Shown piece by piece: positions 17,905 through 17,954 of a DNA stretch of 17,954 nt. The number at the start of each line of letters is the position of its first letter. The first letter of the stretch is position 1. The notes beneath the pieces were generated by a model. That model had not been told where the DNA came from. It did not search any database and worked only from the letters and a program-made list of their open reading frames with translations. Source of the DNA: Verrucomicrobiota bacterium (GTDB taxonomy: Bacteria > Verrucomicrobiota > Verrucomicrobiia > Verrucomicrobiales > DEV007); NCBI GenBank assembly GCA_020630835.1, contig JAHDIL010000001.1:2239-20192 (forward strand), given 5' to 3'. The position numbers and the translations under genes are program-made.

Positions 17905-17954
17905 CTAGAAATAGTCGCGGATACGAGAAGCGGCTGAATCAAGAATTGTAATTC

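Overview
The window reads as a chromosomal segment from a Verrucomicrobiota-type bacterium (PVC superphylum). The strongest pointer is the secreted 1090-residue protein at 3193-6465: a beta-propeller, then HEAT-like repeats, then a C-terminal CxxCH heme module, an architecture largely confined to Planctomycetes and Verrucomicrobia. Weak Shine-Dalgarno sites at several starts agree with this. No tRNA, rRNA, CRISPR array, insertion sequence or phage gene is visible.

Layout from left to right: the end of a PilT-type pilus retraction ATPase (+); a type I mannose-6-phosphate isomerase (-); a divergent Fur-family regulator (+) followed after 34 nt by a secreted thioredoxin-like gene interrupted by one in-frame TGA; the PVC-type cytochrome-like protein (+); a monomeric NADP-type isocitrate dehydrogenase (-); a 399-nt divergent intergenic region rich in hairpins; a Gfo/Idh/MocA oxidoreductase (+); a class IV (branched-chain) aminotransferase (+); an mcsA-mcsB-clpC protein quality control cluster (+); and, convergent at the right end, a PgsB/CapB-like Mur-ligase-family protein (-) whose start is not resolved.

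The clearest functional unit is mcsA-mcsB-clpC. McsA (four CxxC pairs and a UVR motif) is the expected activator of the protein arginine kinase McsB, which marks proteins for the AAA+ unfoldase ClpC. The CtsR repressor that heads this operon in Firmicutes is missing here. mcsB and clpC overlap by 8 nt and a hairpin plus T-run closes the unit.

The most interesting point is the gene at 1897-2955. Its frame stays open on both sides of a TGA at 2128-2130. A bulged hairpin with a G-starting apical loop begins 15 nt after the TGA, and its loop G lies 25 nt after it, in the distance range known for bacterial SECIS elements. The protein has a signal peptide and a thioredoxin-like fold in which the TGA falls 8 residues after the only Cys at the usual redox site. 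It could be an undescribed selenoprotein; a nonsense mutation or a sequence error are the main alternatives. A second in-frame stop (TAG, 17905-17907) lies upstream of the PgsB-like P-loop, with no ATG, GTG or TTG start between them.
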